Of a DNA stretch of 33,239 nucleotides, positions 31,006 through 33,239 are shown in pieces. Location of the stretch: positions 1 to 33,239 of the IMG/VR virus record IMGVR_UViG_3300025131_000225. One strand, given 5' to 3'. Below the pieces are notes generated by a model. That model was not told where the DNA came from, did not search any database, and was given only the letters and a program-made list of their open reading frames with translations. The position numbers were made by a program, and so were the translations under genes. The DNA comes from a virus. Within the stretch, counting starts at the first letter, position 1. The number at the start of each line of letters is the position of its first letter.

Positions 31006-31424
31006 AAAAATCAGATTTAAAACAATTAATTAAGCCACTCGTAAAGGAGTGTATTCATGAGGTGCTCATAGAAGAAGGCCTCCTCTCTAATGTTGTGGCG
31101 GAAGTGGCTAAAGGCATGCAAGGAAACCTTGTTGTTGAAACGAAGCAAAAAAAGGTCGACCATCTATTTAGTGAAGAGTCTCGCAGAACACGTAAGTCTG
31201 CAGAAACAAGTGCTAAATTGAATGAACATCGTAAAAAGCTTATGAATTCCATTGGTTCCGATGCCTATAACGGCGTTGACCTTTTTGAGGGCACAGAAGC
31301 TTTAACTCGGAGCGAGAAGCGCACCGGCGCCGGCTCAGTAGATCTGGGATCCCCCGGAGATGCTGGTGTCGATATCTCCTCTCTGATGGGCGATGCATCT
31401 AAAATTTGGCGAGCAATGAAATAG
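31002..31424 (+). CDS. Head-module protein with MKKSDLK-type N-terminal peptide (140 aa)
   Basis: The ATG overlaps the previous stop (ATGA). The N-terminus MKKSDLKQLIKPLVKEC continues with IHEVLIEEG, a diverged version of the tag family with IHE and IEE sites. The body is helical and basic in the middle (RRTRKSAETSAKLNEHRKKL) and ends with a Gly/Ser/Asp-rich segment (GAGSVDLGSPGDAGVDIS). From memory, proteins of this build occur near capsid genes in many environmental T4-like phages. It is probably a minor head or core protein. The function is unproven. Confidence 0.65.
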   Translation: MKKSDLKQLIKPLVKECIHEVLIEEGLLSNVVAEVAKGMQGNLVVETKQKKVDHLFSEESRRTRKSAETSAKLNEHRKKLMNSIGSDAYNGVDLFEGTEALTRSEKRTGAGSVDLGSPGDAGVDISSLMGDASKIWRAMK

Positions 31425-31431
31425 GAACAAA

Positions 31432-31674
31432 ATGAAAAAGAACTCTAATTTCTCTGTTACATCCAGAGAATGCCGCGGCAATCATGAGAAAATGATCCGC
31501 AAATTTATTAAAAAAACAAAAAAACATCGGATTATTGAACAAGTAAAAGACCGCCAAAGATACAAAAAACCTTCTGTGGCCAAGAAAGAAAAGCACCAAC
31601 GCGCCGAACGCCAACGGACCCGAGATGAACAAAAACGCAGAAGAGCTAAAGAAAGACGCAATAGAAGGAATTAA
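31432..31674 (+). CDS. bS21-like ribosomal protein (80 aa)
   Basis: The sequence is extremely basic and follows the bS21 pattern. A short beta-like N-terminus (FSVTSRECRGNHEKMIRKF) parallels the bacterial V-E-x-F-x-ALRRFKR region. It is followed by KKTKKHRIIEQVKDRQRYKKPS, matching the S21 block in which a helix ends in R-x-YEKPS, and then a Lys/Arg helix. The length (80 aa) is close to E. coli S21 (71 aa). S21 sits on the small subunit near the mRNA exit and assists initiation. Phage-encoded bS21 homologues are known from aquatic phages, including some infecting SAR11. AGGA precedes the ATG. It lies among late head genes, suggesting late expression. Confidence 0.78.
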   Translation: MKKNSNFSVTSRECRGNHEKMIRKFIKKTKKHRIIEQVKDRQRYKKPSVAKKEKHQRAERQRTRDEQKRRRAKERRNRRN

Positions 31675-31715
31675 GGACTATTTATAATGAAACTATATAA
31701 TTTAGGAGGTTTATC

Positions 31716-32114
31716 ATGCCAGCAGATTCTTGGAGACTAACACCGGGTGTTAATCACGTAGGCGCCTATCAGGTTAGCGGAAGGCCCTTTGTTAGTGGAA
31801 ATATAGACACCAGCAGCAAATCTGTTGTATTTTTCCAAGGTGTCACGAGGTGGGTCTACGTACAGAATCAGGGGAAGCGCGACTTGAGAGTGGCTTTTTC
31901 AGAGGACGGCATGGATGGTAACAATTATTTTGTTGTGCATCCTGAATCAGGTAGCTTCGGGCCCGTAGAACTTAAGTGTTCAGAAGTGTGGCTACATACA
32001 CCGTCCGGAGACGATGCAAAGGTTAATGTAGTGGCCGGCCTCACCCTTGTGGCACCCGAAAGAATTAGTGGCTCTGGTGGCCGCAGCTATGCAGGCATCT
32101 ACGGAGTAGGCTAA
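31716..32114 (+). CDS. Small beta-rich virion protein (132 aa)
   Basis: TAGGAGG eight bases upstream is an exceptionally strong ribosome binding site, suggesting high expression. The sequence has alternating hydrophobic and polar residues and many Gly/Ser/Val (GAYQVSGRPFVSG, KSVVFFQGVTRWVYVQNQG, AKVNVVAGLTLVAPE), consistent with a single beta-sandwich. It has no signal peptide, membrane segment or catalytic motif. Placement between head genes and a fibre-like protein suggests a head decoration protein or an adaptor for head or tail fibres. The family is not firmly recognised. Confidence 0.65.
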   Translation: MPADSWRLTPGVNHVGAYQVSGRPFVSGNIDTSSKSVVFFQGVTRWVYVQNQGKRDLRVAFSEDGMDGNNYFVVHPESGSFGPVELKCSEVWLHTPSGDDAKVNVVAGLTLVAPERISGSGGRSYAGIYGVG

Positions 32115-32116
32115 CC

Positions 32117-33043
32117 ATGGCACGGTTTGGTTGGGCTTACATAAATTGTGAGGATTCGGGCTCTCAAGCTTTGGGGGTTCCGGAATCTGTACAATATATG
32201 ACTCAGGCTGGAAACCGCACAAGCGGATCCGCCAATCTTTTGTTTCGTACCGGTGCAACTGAGCAAGCTCATCATACGTTAGTATTAACAGGCACTTTGA
32301 TTGTTAGTGGTTCAATTACAGCGAGTCATTATCACATTAAAGATGTTTCAACTATTGATTCAACCGGCTCAACATACTTTGGAAATAGTGGTGATGATGT
32401 ACATATCCGCACAGGCAGTTTGCGTATTTCGGGCGCGAGTGGCGTCCGACCTACCCTCTTTACCAAATACAGCAATGTATCCTATACAGACACCTTTGGA
32501 TACATGGTCGGAATCGGCACTGATTCGCCGGGCCATACTCTAGAAATCAGTGGAACAGTTTCTGCTAGCTCTAATATTTCCGCTTCTCGATATTATGGAT
32601 CGGGAGAATTTTTAGCTAGTATTCCTATTGATGGCGGCGTTAATAATCGCATCATAACAGCTAAGGGCCCCATTTCGATCAAGGGCGAAAGTGGCCTTCA
32701 GTATGAAAGTACGATGGGATCCGCTCTTTTAACTATTAGCGGAGCCATTAGGTATACAAGAGATCAGGTTGCCTCTGCCTGGACCATTACTAAAGATCAG
32801 TATTATATTGGAGTTGATTCAAGCGGCGGTACACGCGCATTAACATTGCCGGCCGCCTCCACCTTGTCAAGTGGACAGTCGTTTATAATAAAAGATGAAG
32901 GCGGCGCCGCCGCCACAAATAGTATAACGGTTGTTTGTGCCGGTAGCGATACGATCGATGGTGAAAATACGGTTGTTTTGGATTCAAGTTATGCATCAAT
33001 TACCATTTTTACAAACGGTAGTAATAAATATTTTATCATTTAG
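32117..33043 (+). CDS. Fibre-type structural protein with C-terminal tip module (308 aa)
   Basis: The middle carries repeated beta-helix-like units of the form GxLxVSGxIxASxYxI (LTGTLIVSGSITASHYHI, IRTGSLRISGASG, ISGTVSASSNISASRYYG) and an FGNSGDDVHI element, a pattern common in trimeric phage fibres. The C-terminal ~75 residues (YYIGVDSSGGTRALTLPAA, then SFIIKDEGGAA and a closing TIFTNGSNKYFII) match, from memory, a widespread fibre-tip or receptor-binding module. No chaperone or peptidase domain is seen. The ATG lies two bases after the previous stop. Likely role: host-contacting fibre or whisker on head or tail. Confidence 0.75.
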   Translation: MARFGWAYINCEDSGSQALGVPESVQYMTQAGNRTSGSANLLFRTGATEQAHHTLVLTGTLIVSGSITASHYHIKDVSTIDSTGSTYFGNSGDDVHIRTGSLRISGASGVRPTLFTKYSNVSYTDTFGYMVGIGTDSPGHTLEISGTVSASSNISASRYYGSGEFLASIPIDGGVNNRIITAKGPISIKGESGLQYESTMGSALLTISGAIRYTRDQVASAWTITKDQYYIGVDSSGGTRALTLPAASTLSSGQSFIIKDEGGAAATNSITVVCAGSDTIDGENTVVLDSSYASITIFTNGSNKYFII

Positions 33044-33080
33044 AGTTAAACAGCCCTAGTAAACTAATTATTAATGAAAA

Positions 33081-33107
33081 AGGGCAGCTGTAATGCTGCT
33101 TTGTTTT
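33081..33107 (+). terminator. Candidate intrinsic terminator after the fibre gene
   Basis: GCAGC (33084-33088) pairs with GCTGC (33095-33099) around a six-base loop. The stem can extend by two G-U pairs and one A-T pair and is followed by TTTGTTTT. A competing pairing of GCCCT (33053-33057) with AGGGC (33081-33085) is also possible. The stem is short, so strength is uncertain. It lies in the 91-base gap before the last gene. Confidence 0.4.
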
Positions 33108-33134
33108 ATGGCATAACTTTGGAGGGTTTAACTA

Positions 33135-33239
33135 ATGGCATACAAATTTTCTTACGGAACTTCTTTTTTTAGTGGAAGTCTAGATCTCGGTGGTTCACCC
33201 ACCTCCCTATCAGCTTCACATGAAATTCAAGCTGGTTCG
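33135..33239 (+). CDS. Start of a further structural/fibre-type gene (3' truncated by window edge)
   Basis: An ATG preceded by TTGGAGGGTTTAACTA opens a frame that runs to the window end (35 codons). The visible start, MAYKFSYGTSFFSGSLDLGG followed by a Ser/Pro/Thr-rich stretch, contains an FSGSLDLGG segment resembling the repeat units of the upstream fibre-type protein. That suggests another fibre or virion protein. Too little is present for a firmer call. Confidence 0.6.
   Translation, partial: MAYKFSYGTSFFSGSLDLGGSPTSLSASHEIQAGS

Noticed and set aside
31679-31686. TATTTATA as a T4-type late promoter (TATAAATA on the minus strand)
   Set aside because: It would point away from the 31716 gene into + strand genes. 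No minus-strand genes are supported, and the AT-rich gap makes a chance match likely.
1-33239. tRNA genes, CRISPR arrays, insertion sequences, integrase or attachment sites
   Set aside because: I looked through the gaps for cloverleaf-like sequence, regularly spaced repeats, transposase motifs and long inverted repeats and found none. The repeats present are gene-start or junction duplications.

Overview
The window is a 33 kb internal piece of a tailed-phage genome. It most resembles an uncultured marine or aquatic relative of the T4 superfamily (myovirus). It is AT-leaning and tightly packed, and every supported gene lies on the + strand, often with ATGA, TAATG or TAGTG stop/start overlaps. 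The phage assignment rests on a two-domain large terminase, a gp20-like portal, a gp21-like prohead protease, a Mre11/Rad50 (gp47/gp46-like) recombination protein, a RuvC-like resolvase, a DnaG-like primase and many virion-type beta-rich proteins. No rRNA, tRNA, CRISPR array, integrase or insertion sequence was seen. No gap between genes exceeds 100 bases.

Layout. (1) 2-9826: tail, baseplate or appendage genes. These include a 927-residue protein with FN3-like segments and a Ca-binding-type motif, a tandem pair of paralogues (5192 and 6277), and two neighbours sharing a C-terminal module (7308 and 8441). (2) 9839-11327: RuvC-like resolvase and primase. (3) 11337-13197: small proteins opening with an MKITKxxLKQxIKEE peptide, plus a 46-residue membrane protein. 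(4) 13205-19119: a consensus-like sigma70 promoter, then one polypeptide joining Mre11 and Rad50, a ParB/sulfiredoxin-like protein, an FtsZ/tubulin-like GTPase and a helical protein. (5) 19116-23126: more MKIT-type proteins, a holin/spanin-like membrane cassette and a zinc-finger protein. (6) 23123-31674: packaging and head module, comprising terminase, portal, several unknowns, prohead protease, a candidate core protein and a bS21-like ribosomal protein. (7) 31716-end: virion and fibre proteins. The major capsid protein, small terminase, endolysin, tail sheath/tube and DNA polymerase were not recognised and presumably lie outside.

The most interesting signal is a set of about a dozen otherwise unrelated proteins sharing one of two short N-terminal amphipathic peptides. 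One class is MKIT..LKQIIKEE. The other is M..(L/I)MENWRxFLxE, which resembles the T4 capsid-targeting sequence MKTYQEFIAE. Nearly all contain an (I/L)xE tripeptide, the known cleavage consensus of T4 gp21, and a gp21-like protease is encoded in the same window. I infer that these are tags that load diverse cargo into the prohead and are then trimmed. The cargo includes a ParB-like protein and a basic-tailed protein. The tags seem to spread at DNA level: gene 5' ends are near-identical, one gene carries an internal second copy with its own Shine-Dalgarno, and a 30-base FtsZ-end/gene-start junction is duplicated 1 kb downstream.
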